A stretch of DNA of 64,000 bases from Stenotrophomonas sp. 24(2023). GTDB lineage: Bacteria; Pseudomonadota; Gammaproteobacteria; Xanthomonadales; Xanthomonadaceae. Positions 1 to 10,276 of this stretch are shown here, piece by piece. Within the stretch, counting starts at the first letter, position 1. Every line of letters begins with the position of its first letter. Below the pieces are notes generated by a model. The model saw only the letters and a list, made by a program, of their open reading frames with translations, was not told the DNA's origin and ran no database searches. Where the stretch lies: positions 496,001-560,000 of the forward strand of contig NZ_CP133160.1 of assembly GCF_030913365.1 (NCBI RefSeq). The letters run 5' to 3'. The position numbers were made by a program, and so were the translations under genes.

Positions 1-172
1 CGGCCAGGCGCTGCCGGTTCAACCCGTCGGCCAGGGCCTGCAGGCGCTGGCCCTGTTCGCCCAGGCGACGGCGCAGCACATCATAGGCGCCGCCCTGGGC
101 GACGGCCTGGTCAACGGTGTCGCCGGAGGGCGCCACCGTGGCGCCATCGACGGAAGGATTCGATTCGGACAT
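1..172 (-). CDS. N-terminal fragment of a probable DNA repair ATPase-type protein (runs off the left edge)
   Basis: Only the first 57 codons are inside the window. The ATG at 170-172 is preceded by a GGAAG ribosome-binding site. The visible residues begin MSESNPSVDGATV and continue into a polar stretch containing DQAVAQGGAYDVLRRRLGEQ, followed by a predicted helix rich in Leu, Gln and Arg. From memory, this opening resembles the large AAA-type proteins annotated as DNA repair ATPase that sit directly downstream of flotillin genes in Xanthomonas and Stenotrophomonas; this is recognition, not a search. It lies 85 bases after the flotillin stop on the same strand, so it is probably the third gene of that operon. 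No catalytic motif is visible in the part present. Confidence 0.5.
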   Translation of the reverse strand, partial: MSESNPSVDGATVAPSGDTVDQAVAQGGAYDVLRRRLGEQGQRLQALADGLNRQRLA

Positions 173-257
173 CAGCAGGCTTCCAGCTCACGGGCGGACG
201 GCCGCGGGTGCAGCCGCCCCGGACAGGCGATGGCCGGTACGGCCACCGCCCGGTGCA

Positions 258-2276
258 TCAGCGGACGCTGTCGACCACGGTGGCCGACACGGTCTGCACC
301 GCATCGGCGGCGTCGCTGATCTGCCGCGGTGCAGGTTCGGGCGCGGCCACGCCCAGGTAGCGCTGCATCAGCTCCTGCACGATCGGGCTCTTGCCGGCGA
401 AGCCTTCGATCGACTTGCCCAGCGAGACCGCCTTGACCAGGTTCTCGAACATGCCGCCATCGCCGCCCACCAGATCGATGTCGGCATTGCGCAGCGCGCT
501 GGCGATGACGCTGGCGTTCTCGCGCGAGACGTCCTTGCCCGCCTCGATCGAGGCCAGCGCCTGCTTCAGGCTGCTGTCGAGCATCATGCGGAACTCTTCG
601 TGGCCACGTGCCTGGTCGCTGAGCGAGGCGATGGCCTCGAACTTGCGCACCAGGCCTTCGGCTTCGGCCAGCAGCTTCTTCTGCACCACGCCGGCCTCGG
701 CGTTGCCCAGCGATTCGGTGGCGGTGGCGCGGGCCAGGCCCATCTTTTCCTCGCCCTGTGCCTGCGCCTGCAGGGTCTGCGCCAGCACCTGCGCCTCGTT
801 GCTGCCCTGCTTGAGGGTGGCATCGGCCTTGGCTTCGATCACGCGGGCCTCGGCGATGCCGACCTTCTCGATGGCCAGCGCGGAGGCTTCGCGCACCTGG
901 GCTTCGGCCAGGCCCGGGGCGGCCTGCTCGGCGCGCAGTGCGTCGGCCAGCAGGCGCTTGGCCTCGGCCTGCTTGCCGGCGGCCTCGTGCTCGGCCTGGG
1001 CCAGCGTGGTCAGTTCCACCGCGCGGTGCTTGGAGGCGGTTTCCCGCGCCTGCGCTTCCTTCACCTCGCGCACCAGCGCTTCCTGCGCCTTGGCTTCGGC
1101 TTCCAGGATCAGCACCTGCTTCTGGCGGTCGGCTTCGGAGACCTCGCGCACTTCCTTGATGCGCTCTTCTTCCTGGGCCACGGTCTTGTCGATGGAGATG
1201 CGCTCACGGGTGATGTTGGCCACGTCCATCTTGCCCTGCTCGACCACCTTGTCGCGCTCCACGCCCTGCAGCTGCACCTCGCGGTCGGTGGTGACCTGCT
1301 CCAGCTGACGCGCGCGCTCGACCCGCTCGGCTTCGATGGCGACCGCACGCTGGCGGTTCTGCTCGGCCACTTCCACTTCGCGCAGGCGGTTCTGTTCGCG
1401 GATGTCGATCAGCTGCTGCGCCTCGATGCGCGCGTTCTCCGACAGCTGGCGCTGTTCTTCCTGCACCTTGGCGGTCTCGGCTTCCTCGCGGGCGCGGATG
1501 GTCTCGATTTCGCGCTTCTGCCGCGCCTCGGCCTCGGCCTGCTGGCGTTCCAGCGCCAGCAGCGCTTCGCGCGCCTCCACGTTCTTCTTGGTGATGGCCA
1601 GCTTTTCGTTCTGTTCCAGTTCGTTGGTCACCACGTTCTGCGCGGCGGTCAGCTCGGTGATCTTGCGGATGCCCTGCGCGTCGAGGATGTTGAACTGGTC
1701 CAGCAGCGCCTTCGGCGTCTGTTCCAGGTAATCGATCGCCACGTCTTCCAGCACGTAGCCGTTGAGGTCGTTGCCGATCACCGCGATGATCTCGTCGCGG
1801 AATTCCTGGCGCTTCTCGAACAGCTCGGTGAAATCGAACTTCTTGCCGACCGTCTTCAGCGCCTCGGAGAACTTGGCGTTGAACAGTTCGTCGACCGCGT
1901 GCTTGTCCGAGGCGCGGTCGGCGCCGATGGCCTTGGCCACGCGCAGCACGTCGGCCTGGGTCTCGTTCACGCGCAGGTAGAAGGCCACGGCGATGTCAGC
2001 ACGCATGTTGTCACGACAGATCAGGCCTTCCTTGCCGCGGCGGTCGATCTGCAGGGTGATCAGGCTGATGCGCATCAGCTCGGCGCGGTACAGCACCGGG
2101 ATGATCAGCGCGCCGGTGAAATGCACCTTGGGCGTGGCGCTCATGTCGTTGACGATCAGGGCCACGCCCTGGTCCACCTTGCGGTAGAACGCCTTGAACA
2201 GCCCGGCCAGCCCCAGCATCAGGACCAGCAGGATGGCCACGCCGATCAGGAACGGCGCCATGGTTGCCAATGTCAT
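258..2276 (-). CDS. yqiK: Flotillin-family (SPFH domain) membrane scaffold protein, YqiK-like
   Basis: 672 residues. One N-terminal membrane segment (about residues 8-28) is followed by an SPFH/band-7 domain (about 35-210) and a long Ala/Glu/Arg-rich coiled coil (about 230-560) with many AEA-type repeats, then a short C-terminal tail. This is the flotillin architecture. Flotillins assemble on the inner membrane and organise membrane microdomains; the exact client here is unknown. The ATG at 2276 is chosen over an in-frame upstream start because it has AAGGAG just before it and overlaps the upstream gene as ATGA. The upstream partner is the YqiJ-like NfeD-type membrane protein, the same pairing as E. 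coli yqiJ-yqiK, and the downstream gene is the probable ATPase. Confidence 0.88.
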   Translation of the reverse strand: MTLATMAPFLIGVAILLVLMLGLAGLFKAFYRKVDQGVALIVNDMSATPKVHFTGALIIPVLYRAELMRISLITLQIDRRGKEGLICRDNMRADIAVAFYLRVNETQADVLRVAKAIGADRASDKHAVDELFNAKFSEALKTVGKKFDFTELFEKRQEFRDEIIAVIGNDLNGYVLEDVAIDYLEQTPKALLDQFNILDAQGIRKITELTAAQNVVTNELEQNEKLAITKKNVEAREALLALERQQAEAEARQKREIETIRAREEAETAKVQEEQRQLSENARIEAQQLIDIREQNRLREVEVAEQNRQRAVAIEAERVERARQLEQVTTDREVQLQGVERDKVVEQGKMDVANITRERISIDKTVAQEEERIKEVREVSEADRQKQVLILEAEAKAQEALVREVKEAQARETASKHRAVELTTLAQAEHEAAGKQAEAKRLLADALRAEQAAPGLAEAQVREASALAIEKVGIAEARVIEAKADATLKQGSNEAQVLAQTLQAQAQGEEKMGLARATATESLGNAEAGVVQKKLLAEAEGLVRKFEAIASLSDQARGHEEFRMMLDSSLKQALASIEAGKDVSRENASVIASALRNADIDLVGGDGGMFENLVKAVSLGKSIEGFAGKSPIVQELMQRYLGVAAPEPAPRQISDAADAVQTVSATVVDSVR

Positions 2277-2950
2277 CGGTGATTCTCCTTGTTGCCCGGA
2301 AGCAGGTTGTCCTGGAAATCGAGGGCGACCGCATCGGCGCGGACGACCCGGTAACAATGCTGCGCGGCCAGGTGCTCGACCAGCACGATGCGCTCGCCGC
2401 GCTGCAGTTCGCTATCGCTGCGCACCTGCAGCACCAGGCCCGCGCCGCCGTCATCGACGGTGGCGTGCCCGCTGCGGGCGTCGACCGTCGGCGAGGCCAC
2501 CACGCCGACACGGCCGAGCAGCGACGCCTGCGGGACCGGGCGCAGGTGCAGCAGCAGACGGCGGATGGGACGCAGCAGCGTGGCGGTCAGCGGAATGGCC
2601 GGCAGCGGTGCCAGCAGCAGCACGACCGTGCCGATCCCCCAGCGCAGCAGCGCCGGCAGTGGCAGCAGCACGAACAGGTGCACGAAGTAGGTCACGGTCC
2701 AGGCGAAGAAGGCCAGCAGGGCCATCACCAGCATCACCGGAACGCCGCCCAGCCCCCAACGGGCCAGCAGGCCGGACAGGCCCGGCAGATCAGTGGCATC
2801 CCCCGCTGCGGGATCGAGGCCGCCGGTCTCGGCGATGCCGTCGTCGACCAGGCCGAAGGCCGCCAGCAGCCAATAGATCACCGCTACCGCCAGCACGATG
2901 CTGTAGGGCAGCGTCGGGAATGCAAAGACGACGGCGAAGAATTCCTGCAA
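2273..2950 (-). CDS. yqiJ: YqiJ-like inner-membrane protein with C-terminal OB-fold
   Basis: 225 residues. Hydrophobic segments lie near residues 13-35, 68-95 and 103-125. A soluble C-terminal domain (about 140-210) contains LLGRVGVVASPTVDARSG and a basic/acidic beta pattern typical of the OB-fold of YqiJ/NfeD proteins. Such proteins are the usual partners of flotillins and are thought to anchor or modulate them. The stop overlaps the flotillin start by 4 bases (ATGA), indicating translational coupling. It is the first gene of the operon; the 172-base region upstream contains an 8-bp inverted repeat that may be an operator. Family assignment rests on topology, context and C-terminal pattern. 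Confidence 0.75.
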   Translation of the reverse strand: MQEFFAVVFAFPTLPYSIVLAVAVIYWLLAAFGLVDDGIAETGGLDPAAGDATDLPGLSGLLARWGLGGVPVMLVMALLAFFAWTVTYFVHLFVLLPLPALLRWGIGTVVLLLAPLPAIPLTATLLRPIRRLLLHLRPVPQASLLGRVGVVASPTVDARSGHATVDDGGAGLVLQVRSDSELQRGERIVLVEHLAAQHCYRVVRADAVALDFQDNLLPGNKENHR

Positions 2951-3018
2951 GGCGTCCCTTCCTGGGCTGTGGGCGCCGGGCGCCCTCCGGGGCAGCCAGG
3001 CTGCGCACCGCGATTCCT

Positions 3019-3042
3019 GTACCGGTCATCCGCGACCGGTAC
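3019..3042. repeat. Perfect 8-bp inverted repeat upstream of the yqiJ-flotillin operon
   Basis: GTACCGGT at 3019-3026 and ACCGGTAC at 3035-3042 are exact reverse complements separated by 8 bases. It lies about 70 bases upstream of the yqiJ start and about 80 bases downstream of trpF. There is no T-run on either side, so a dyad operator is as likely as a weak terminator for trpF. Confidence 0.45.
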
Positions 3043-3122
3043 CCGTGGAATCATCCTACGTGAAGAGGGCGTGGATGCTCAAATGGCAAGCCTTTCACGA
3101 AAAACAACGCCGCATTCAACCA

Positions 3123-3779
3123 TCAATCCAGCACAGCGCAGTCGGCCCGGCGCACTTCCTCGACGAAGGTACGCATCTTGTTGCCGTCCTTGATGCCCGG
3201 CTCCAGTTCGATGCCGCTGGACACGTCCACGCCCCACGGCAGGGTCGCCAGGGTTGCGTCGTAGACGTTTTCCGGGGTCAGCCCGCCGGCCAGCAGGAAC
3301 GGCCGGTGCAGGCCGCTGGGAATGCGCGTCCAGTCGAAGGCCACGCCGGTGCCGCCACCGCCGCCCGGGGCGTGGCTGTCGAACAGGAAGCCGGCCGCGC
3401 TCGGGTAGCGCAGCTGCAGGGTACGGGCGTTGATGTCCTCGCGCCCGCCCATCGCAATGGCCTTCAGGTAGGGCATGTTGAAGCTGCGGCAGAAGGTTTC
3501 GTCCTCCTCGCCATGGAACTGCAGCAGGGTCGGGCGCACGGTACGCAGCACCTCGCGCACTTCTTCCTTGCTGTTGTTGCGGAACAGCGCCACCACGTCG
3601 ACCATCGGCGCGATGGCCTGGCGCATCGCGCGCGCCTCGGCCGGGGCCACGCGGCGCTTGCTCTCGCGGGCAAAGATGAAACCCACTGCGTCCACGCCCA
3701 GTTCGCCGGCCAGGCGCACGTCACCGGCGCGGGTCATGCCACAGAACTTGATGCGCGTGCGGTAGTAGGAACGGCTCAT
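3123..3779 (-). CDS. trpF: Phosphoribosylanthranilate isomerase
   Basis: 218 residues, normal length for monofunctional TrpF. The enzyme converts N-(5-phosphoribosyl)anthranilate to CdRP in tryptophan biosynthesis. The (beta/alpha)8 signature KFCGMTR near residue 11 holds the catalytic Cys; LQFHGEED near 90 and [11 protein letters not shown] near 165 are the other family blocks, the latter binding phosphate. An open frame extends far upstream, but the start at 3779 gives the proper N-terminus and overlaps the truA stop as ATGA. It is coupled to truA, an arrangement common in gammaproteobacteria; here the next gene downstream is not a trp gene but the separate flotillin operon. Confidence 0.95.
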   Translation of the reverse strand: MSRSYYRTRIKFCGMTRAGDVRLAGELGVDAVGFIFARESKRRVAPAEARAMRQAIAPMVDVVALFRNNSKEEVREVLRTVRPTLLQFHGEEDETFCRSFNMPYLKAIAMGGREDINARTLQLRYPSAAGFLFDSHAPGGGGGTGVAFDWTRIPSGLHRPFLLAGGLTPENVYDATLATLPWGVDVSSGIELEPGIKDGNKMRTFVEEVRRADCAVLD

Positions 3780-4546
3780 AGCGTGACCTCGGCAGGCAGG
3801 TGCCAGTTGTCGGGGTACAGCGGGCCCAGGAACACCAACCCCTGGGGCGGCGCGGTCGGGCCGGCAAGGGTGCGGTCGCGTCCGGCCAGCAGTTCGGCCA
3901 TCCAGTCCACAGGCCGCTCCCCGCTGCCGACCATGATCAACGAGCCCACGATATTGCGGACCATGTGATGAAGGAATGCATTGGCCTGCACGGCCACCTC
4001 GACCACCTCGCCCTGGCGGCTGACCTGCAGCGACTGCAGTTCGCGCCGCGCATGCAGGGCCTGGCACTGGATCGAGCGGAAGGCATTGAAATCGTTCTCG
4101 CCCAGCAGCGCCTGCCCGGCCTGGTGCATGCGGGCCTCGTCCAGCGGCCGCCGCTCCCAGCTCAGGCTCTGCCGGTACAGCGCCGGGCGCACCTGGCGGT
4201 TGACCAGGCGGTACACATAGCGGCGCGCCCGCGCGGAAAAACGGGCATGGAAATCGTCGGCCACCGGCACGCACCAGCGCACCGCGATCGAGCGCGGCAG
4301 GCGCGCGGTGGTGCCCAGCACCCAGCCACGCGGGTCGCGGTCGGCCTCGCTGTCGAAGTGCACGACCTGGCAGGCACCGTGCACGCCCGCGTCGGTCCGC
4401 CCGGCGCAGACGACATGGACCGGGCTGTCGGCCACCGATGACAGGGCCTGTTCCAGGCTGGCCTGCACGCTGGGGCCAGCCTCGCCCAGGTTCTGCCAGC
4501 CCTTGAAATCGCTGCCGTCATATTCGACGCCGAGCGCGTAACGCAT
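3776..4546 (-). CDS. truA: tRNA pseudouridine(38-40) synthase
   Basis: 256 residues. TruA isomerises uridines 38-40 in the tRNA anticodon stem-loop. The N-terminus [18 protein letters not shown] is characteristic; the catalytic Asp is residue 52 in the [10 protein letters not shown] motif. Blocks near the end ([17 protein letters not shown]) are typical of the C-terminal RNA-binding half. The stop overlaps the trpF start by 4 bases. The VOC gene and fimV lie upstream on the same strand with short gaps, so all four genes may share a transcript. Confidence 0.96.
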   Translation of the reverse strand: MRYALGVEYDGSDFKGWQNLGEAGPSVQASLEQALSSVADSPVHVVCAGRTDAGVHGACQVVHFDSEADRDPRGWVLGTTARLPRSIAVRWCVPVADDFHARFSARARRYVYRLVNRQVRPALYRQSLSWERRPLDEARMHQAGQALLGENDFNAFRSIQCQALHARRELQSLQVSRQGEVVEVAVQANAFLHHMVRNIVGSLIMVGSGERPVDWMAELLAGRDRTLAGPTAPPQGLVFLGPLYPDNWHLPAEVTL

Positions 4547-4575
4547 GGAAACCTCGATGCTGCGGAAGGGGTGGC

Positions 4576-4935
4576 TCAGGCCGGGTCGCGTTCGGACCAG
4601 ACGGCCAGTTCATTGCCGCCCGGCTCGATGAACTGGAAGCGGCTGCCACCGGGGAAGGAGAACACCGGCCGGGCGATTTCACCACCGGCGGCCCGCACGG
4701 CGGCCTCCACCGGGGCCAGCAGGTCGGCATACAGCACCAGCAGCGGCGCGCCCTCGCCAGCCAGGCGTGGCTCGCCGCGGAAGAATCCGCCCTGCAGGCG
4801 GCCATCGTCGAAGGCGGTGTAATCCGTGCCGTAATCGACAAACGACCAGCCAAAGACCGCTTCGAAGAAAGCGCGGCTGGCGGCCGGATCGCGCGAGGCG
4901 AATTCCACGTAGTCGATGCGTCGTTCCCTGTGCAT
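4576..4935 (-). CDS. VOC-superfamily (glyoxalase/bleomycin-resistance fold) protein
   Basis: 119 residues, a single VOC module of two beta-alpha-beta-beta-beta units. Family features are [23 protein letters not shown] at the N-terminus (split here as [10 protein letters not shown] and AFFEAVFGW) and [14 protein letters not shown] near the C-terminus. The terminal Glu of GGNELAVW is in the usual metal-ligand position. Substrate cannot be predicted from sequence. It sits 26 bases downstream of fimV and 29 bases upstream of truA on the same strand. Members of this subgroup are often annotated only as VOC family protein. Confidence 0.85.
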   Translation of the reverse strand: MHRERRIDYVEFASRDPAASRAFFEAVFGWSFVDYGTDYTAFDDGRLQGGFFRGEPRLAGEGAPLLVLYADLLAPVEAAVRAAGGEIARPVFSFPGGSRFQFIEPGGNELAVWSERDPA

Positions 4936-4961
4936 GCCGGTTCTCGATGAAGGGGGAAAAA

Positions 4962-6929
4962 TCAGGAAAGGCGCGCGAGCAGTTCGCGCGCCTGGGCCTG
5001 GCTGTGCAGATCGCCGCCCTCGGCGACTTCCAGCAGCAGGGTGCGTGCGGTCTCCGCATCGCCCAGGTCCAGGTAGGCGATGGCCAGTTCCAGCCGCTCC
5101 TGGCCTGCCCGCCCCAGCGGGGCAGCGGCCTCGATCGCCCCGGCCGGTGCCTCGACAAGGGGCGGGAGCGCGGATGGCCCGTGGGTATCGGCAGCAGCAC
5201 CGGCGTCGTCAGGCAGGTCGAACACACCGCGGTAACCGGGCTGCTGCTCAGCGTGCAGGGCATAGGCGGGCACATCCGGCACCACTTCAGCGCTATCGGC
5301 TGCGGCCGGCGGGTCATCCCAGCGCGGCGCCTCGGTGACGGCCGCAGGCAGCACGTCGTCCCGGTCCGCGTCATCCCATGCCGGGAGCGTGGACGCCGCC
5401 GGCGTTACAGCCACCGGCTCCAGCCCGGCATCCGGCGTCCAGTCATGGACGATCTCAGCCTCCACCGTGGTATCGGCGGGGACGTCATGGTCGGCCCAGG
5501 CCGGCATCGACGGCTCCTGGCGCGCCTCGCCCACCGGCGGCCAGGGCGCCTGTTCGGCCAGCACATCCAGGCCGGCACCGGCCGGCACGGCGGCGGCAAG
5601 CCCGGTGGCATCGCCGTCTTCACGTGGCAGCGGCGGCAATGGCGAGGGCCGGCGGCGGCGGACGAGCCATGCCCCCAGCGCCACCAGCAGCAGCACCGGC
5701 AGCCCCAGCCAGTACCAGGGGGTGCCGCCCTCGCGTGCCCCCGGCGCCGGCGCCAGGCGCTGCTGGGCGGCCGCCAGGTCGTTGTCCTTCATCGCGATCA
5801 GCGACTGCTGCTGCTTCTGCAGCTTTTCCAGGTCGGCCACGCGCTGCTTGAGCTCGTCGATTTCGGCATCGCGGGTAGCGATGTCCTCTTTGGCCTGACG
5901 CAGTTGTTCATTGCCCAGCATGTCACCCTCGCTGCCGGCGGCGGTGCCGGTGGTTGTGCCCGCACGGGCGGCATCGGCCGCCAGCGCCGGAGCGATTTCC
6001 AGCCGCGCGCCCTGCGCGGCGGCCGTGGCCGGTGCGGGTGCGGCCGCCGGGGCCGGCGCCCCCACCGGCTGCGGCAGGGCGCGTGCCTGGCGCCACTGTG
6101 CGATGTGTTCACGTACCAGCGTGGCGGCCTCGCTGGCCTCCACGGCAGCCAGCGCGTCACTGCCCGGCATCCGCAGCACCGCCCCCTGCCTGAGCAGGTT
6201 GACGTTGCCACGGATGAACGCTTCGGGGTTGGCGCGCAGCAGGGCGATCATCGCCCGGTCACGGCTTACCTGGTGCTCGCGCGCAACAGCGCTGGCGATC
6301 TGCGAAAGCGTCTGCCCCCGCTTCACGGTCACGCTGCCATCGGCGCTGGCCGCGACGGCCGGTGCCGCGCTGCGTGCTGCACGTGCTGCGGGCGCCGTGG
6401 CCGGTGCAGGTGCGGGGGCTGCTGCCGGCACAACGGCCGGCTCGCGCTGGATGGTGCTGGACGGCGTGCCGGCGGGAGCAACGATCTCCGGTTCGGCCAC
6501 CGCCAGCGCGCTGGCCGGCGCATCGACCAGTGCCGAATACTCGCGCACCAGCCGGCCCTGCCCCCAGTCGGCCTCGACCAGGAAGCTCAGCGATGGCGTC
6601 TGTACCGGTGCCTGCGAGGTCACCCGTACCACCGCCCTGCCCTGCGCGTTGCGTGCCAGTTCGAACTGCAGTTCGCCGACCACGCCGCTGGGCGCGGCCA
6701 GGCCGACCCGGGCGAACGCGGCCGGTGAGGCCAGGCCGACACGCAGGTTCTCCAGCTCGGAAGGATCGGCCGAGATGACCGGGATCTCGGCCAGCAACGG
6801 CTGCCCGGGACGCGACAGCACACGGATGTCGCCCAGCCCCAGTGCCATGGCCGAGCTGCTGGCCAGGGCCAGCAGTGCCGTGGAAAGATAGGTGAGCGGG
6901 CGCGATGCGCCCTTGGCCCGTTTATTCAT
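4962..6929 (-). CDS. fimV: FimV/HubP-family polar landmark protein
   Basis: 655 residues. A signal peptide (about residues 1-30, ending SSAMA-LGLGD) precedes the conserved FimV periplasmic core (LGLGDIRVLSRPGQPLLAEI), a LysM-like peptidoglycan-binding domain near 200-255 (VKRGQTLSQIAS), a coiled coil near 350-400, one membrane segment (WYWLGLPVLLLVALGAWLV, about 410-430), an acidic cytoplasmic region, and the C-terminal FimV TPR-like motif (LAIAYLDLGDAETARTLL). FimV/HubP proteins mark the cell pole and support type IV pilus assembly and twitching. It is shorter than the roughly 900-residue Pseudomonas protein, mainly in the acidic linker. There is no Shine-Dalgarno sequence; TATAGT lies 7 bases before the ATG, which suggests a leaderless message. 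Confidence 0.9.
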   Translation of the reverse strand: MNKRAKGASRPLTYLSTALLALASSSAMALGLGDIRVLSRPGQPLLAEIPVISADPSELENLRVGLASPAAFARVGLAAPSGVVGELQFELARNAQGRAVVRVTSQAPVQTPSLSFLVEADWGQGRLVREYSALVDAPASALAVAEPEIVAPAGTPSSTIQREPAVVPAAAPAPAPATAPAARAARSAAPAVAASADGSVTVKRGQTLSQIASAVAREHQVSRDRAMIALLRANPEAFIRGNVNLLRQGAVLRMPGSDALAAVEASEAATLVREHIAQWRQARALPQPVGAPAPAAAPAPATAAAQGARLEIAPALAADAARAGTTTGTAAGSEGDMLGNEQLRQAKEDIATRDAEIDELKQRVADLEKLQKQQQSLIAMKDNDLAAAQQRLAPAPGAREGGTPWYWLGLPVLLLVALGAWLVRRRRPSPLPPLPREDGDATGLAAAVPAGAGLDVLAEQAPWPPVGEARQEPSMPAWADHDVPADTTVEAEIVHDWTPDAGLEPVAVTPAASTLPAWDDADRDDVLPAAVTEAPRWDDPPAAADSAEVVPDVPAYALHAEQQPGYRGVFDLPDDAGAAADTHGPSALPPLVEAPAGAIEAAAPLGRAGQERLELAIAYLDLGDAETARTLLLEVAEGGDLHSQAQARELLARLS

Positions 6930-6936
6930 GGGCGAC

Positions 6937-6942
6937 ACTATA
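6937..6942 (-). promoter_or_regulatory. Candidate -10 element of fimV, implying a leaderless transcript
   Basis: TATAGT on the minus strand ends 7 bases before the fimV ATG at 6929. A start site 6-8 bases downstream would fall at or next to the A of ATG. No good -35 is seen at 16-18 bases upstream, so this is weak. Confidence 0.35.
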
Positions 6943-6993
6943 AAGCGTGCGGACCGGGGTCCGCACCCACCAGGCAGGATGGACCTGCCCCAC

Positions 6994-7022
6994 AAAAAAA
7001 GCCGGGCATCGCCCGGCCTTTT
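6994..7022 (-). terminator. Rho-independent terminator after asd
   Basis: On the minus strand GCCGGGC and GCCCGGC flank a 3-base loop region and are followed by a run of seven T. It begins 4 bases after the asd stop and separates asd from fimV. Confidence 0.85.
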
Positions 7023-7025
7023 CCA

Positions 7026-8054
<1,029 letters not shown>

Positions 8055-8109
8055 GGGAAAAACTCGCAGGAAAAGGGAGAGGGAAACTGACGCACAGCGG
8101 CTGGGTTCG

Positions 8110-8143
8110 GGGAACCTCCTCGGGCAGGCGCGCGGAGGTTCCC
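8110..8143. terminator. Hairpin between the 2-hydroxyacid dehydrogenase gene and asd
   Basis: GGGAACCTCC (8110-8119) and GGAGGTTCCC (8134-8143) form a perfect 10-bp stem with a 14-base loop. It touches the last base of the dehydrogenase stop codon. No T-run follows, so termination would be incomplete or it may act as an mRNA-stabilising structure. Confidence 0.45.
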
Positions 8144-9180
8144 TATCGTTTCACGCCTTTTTTGCCCACGGTGGCACGTGCGGCCAGGGCAGCATCGGCG
8201 TTGATCGCGCTCGGCATGGCCGACACGTCGCCGGCCAGGCCGAGCGCGGCCAGCAGATTGTCCGCGGCCAGATGCACCATGGCCGTACGCGTGCCCAGCG
8301 AGGCGCTGCCGATATGCGGGGTCAGCACCACGTTGCGCAGCGCCAGCAGTTCCGGGCGCACCGTCGGCTCGCCTTCGTAGACATCCAGGCCGGCGGCGGC
8401 CAGGCGGCCGTGGGCCAGGGCGTCGGCCAGCGCCAACTCGTCGACGATGCCGCCACGGGCGATGTTCACCAGCGTGGCCGTGGGCTTCATCTTCGCCAGG
8501 GCGGCGGCATCGATGATGTGGTGCGAGGACGCTGAGTACGGCAGCACCAGCACGAGGTGATCGGCGCGGGCCAGCAGCGTGTCCAGCTCCACGTAGGACG
8601 CGCCGACGGCCGCTTCGGTCCCGGCCGGCAGCCGCGAGCGGTTGTGGTACAGCACGTTCATGCCGAAACCATGGGCACCGCGGCGGGCGATGCCCTGGCC
8701 GATGCGGCCCATGCCGAGGATGCCCAGCGTGCTGCCATGGATGTCGGCACCGAGCATGGTCTGGAACGACCACTGGCCCCAGTGGCCCTCGCGCAGCCAG
8801 CGCTCGGCTTCGGTGATGCGGCGCGCGGTGGCCATCAGCAGGGCGAACCCCAGGTCGGCCGTGGTCTCGGTGAGTACATCGGGCGTGTTGCTGGCCAGGA
8901 CACCGGCCGCGCTGAGCGCCTCGACATCCAGGTTGTTGTAGCCCACGCCGACGTTGGCGATCACCTGCAGGCGCGCATTGCCGGCCAGCTGGGCGGCGCC
9001 GATGCGCTCGTTGAGCGTGATGATGGCCCCATCCACGCCGGCCAGCCGTTCGGCCAGCTGGTCAGGCGTCCAGGCGGTGACGGTGTCGGTGGTGTGCAGC
9101 TGCACGCGGTCGCGCAACGGCGCGATGGCCGCCTCGACCAGCGGCTGGCTCACCCACACCACCGGCCGCGCATCAGCCAT
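8143..9180 (-). CDS. D-2-hydroxyacid dehydrogenase (glyoxylate/hydroxypyruvate reductase type)
   Basis: 345 residues from the ATG at 9180, whose first bases overlap the aroC stop by 8 bases; an upstream in-frame ATG at 9219 lies inside aroC and is less likely. The NAD(P)-binding signature [16 protein letters not shown] lies near residues 150-165. The catalytic Arg is in [11 protein letters not shown], the Glu in [13 protein letters not shown], and the His in LTPHIGSAS. The N-terminal [16 protein letters not shown] block is typical. Closest general match is GhrB-type reductases acting on glyoxylate, hydroxypyruvate or 2-ketogluconate; substrate is not determined by sequence alone. Confidence 0.88.
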   Translation of the reverse strand: MADARPVVWVSQPLVEAAIAPLRDRVQLHTTDTVTAWTPDQLAERLAGVDGAIITLNERIGAAQLAGNARLQVIANVGVGYNNLDVEALSAAGVLASNTPDVLTETTADLGFALLMATARRITEAERWLREGHWGQWSFQTMLGADIHGSTLGILGMGRIGQGIARRGAHGFGMNVLYHNRSRLPAGTEAAVGASYVELDTLLARADHLVLVLPYSASSHHIIDAAALAKMKPTATLVNIARGGIVDELALADALAHGRLAAAGLDVYEGEPTVRPELLALRNVVLTPHIGSASLGTRTAMVHLAADNLLAALGLAGDVSAMPSAINADAALAARATVGKKGVKR

Positions 9181-10276
9181 CGATCTGGCCGGGAATGCGC
9201 GGGGTGATGGTGCCGACATCGCCGCACTGCGCGCGGTGGCGCAGGGCCTGGTCCATCAGCACCAGCGCCATCATCGCCTCGGCGATGGGCGTGGCGCGGA
9301 TGCCGACGCAGGGGTCATGGCGGCCGGTGGTGACCACCTCGACCACGTTGCCGGCGGTGTCCAGCGATGGGCCGGGCAGGCGCAGGCTGGAGGTCGGCTT
9401 GAGCACGATCGATGCGGTCACCGGCTGGCCGGTGGAGATACCGCCGAGAATGCCGCCGGCATGGTTGCTGGCAAAACCCTGCGGCGTGAGCAGGTCGCGA
9501 TGCTCGGTACCGAGCTGGGCGGCGCTGGCGAAGCCGTCGCCGATCTCCACGCCCTTGACCGCGTTGATGCTCATCAGGGCCGCGGCAAGATCACCGTCGA
9601 GCTTGCCGTAGATCGGCTCGCCCCAACCCGGCGGTACGTTGTCGGCCACTACGTTCACGCGTGCGCCGACCGAATCACCGGACTTGCGCAGCGCATCCAT
9701 GTACGCCTCCAGCTCCGGCACCTGCGCGGCATGCGGCCAGAAGAAGGGGTTGTCTTCCACCGCCGACCAGTCGAAACCGGCCGGGGTGAGGTTGCCCAGC
9801 TGCGACAGGTAGCCGCGCACGGTGATGCCGAAGCGCTCGGCCAGCCACTTCTTGGCCACCACGCCAGCGGCCACGCGCATGGTGGTCTCGCGCGCGGACG
9901 AACGGCCGCCACCACGCGGATCGCGGATGCCGTACTTGTGCCAGTAGGTGTAGTCAGCGTGGCCGGGCCGGAACTGCTGGCCGATGCTGGCGTAATCCTT
10001 GCTGCGCTGGTCGGTGTTGCGGATCAGCAGCGCGATCGGCGTGCCGGTGGTCAGGCCCTCGTACACACCGGACAGGATCTCGACCTCGTCGGCCTCGCGG
10101 CGCGCCGAGGTATGCCGGCTCTTGCCGGTGGCGCGGCGCTGCAGGTCGTGGGCGAACTCGGCCGCATCCAGCGCCAGGCCCGGGGGGCAGCCATCGATCA
10201 CGCAGCCGATCGCCGGCCCGTGCGATTCGCCGAACGTGGTGACGGTCAACAGCTTGCCGAACGCATTGGAGCTCAC
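9173..10276 (-). CDS. aroC: Chorismate synthase
   Basis: 367 residues. AroC converts EPSP to chorismate with reduced FMN, the last shikimate step. Signatures are [19 protein letters not shown] at the N-terminus, [26 protein letters not shown] and [18 protein letters not shown] near the end. The GTG at 10276 is chosen because it overlaps the prmB stop as GTGA and gives [10 protein letters not shown], the normal family start; an upstream in-frame ATG would add 19 non-conserved residues. It is translationally coupled to prmB, a common prmB-aroC pairing in gammaproteobacteria. Confidence 0.96.
   Translation of the reverse strand: MSSNAFGKLLTVTTFGESHGPAIGCVIDGCPPGLALDAAEFAHDLQRRATGKSRHTSARREADEVEILSGVYEGLTTGTPIALLIRNTDQRSKDYASIGQQFRPGHADYTYWHKYGIRDPRGGGRSSARETTMRVAAGVVAKKWLAERFGITVRGYLSQLGNLTPAGFDWSAVEDNPFFWPHAAQVPELEAYMDALRKSGDSVGARVNVVADNVPPGWGEPIYGKLDGDLAAALMSINAVKGVEIGDGFASAAQLGTEHRDLLTPQGFASNHAGGILGGISTGQPVTASIVLKPTSSLRLPGPSLDTAGNVVEVVTTGRHDPCVGIRATPIAEAMMALVLMDQALRHRAQCGDVGTITPRIPGQIDG

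Noticed and set aside
117..2282. 721-codon plus-strand frame opposite the flotillin gene
   Set aside because: It is antisense to a clear flotillin and reflects its Ala/Glu coiled-coil codons; the protein is repetitive Leu/Gln/His-rich with no family match.
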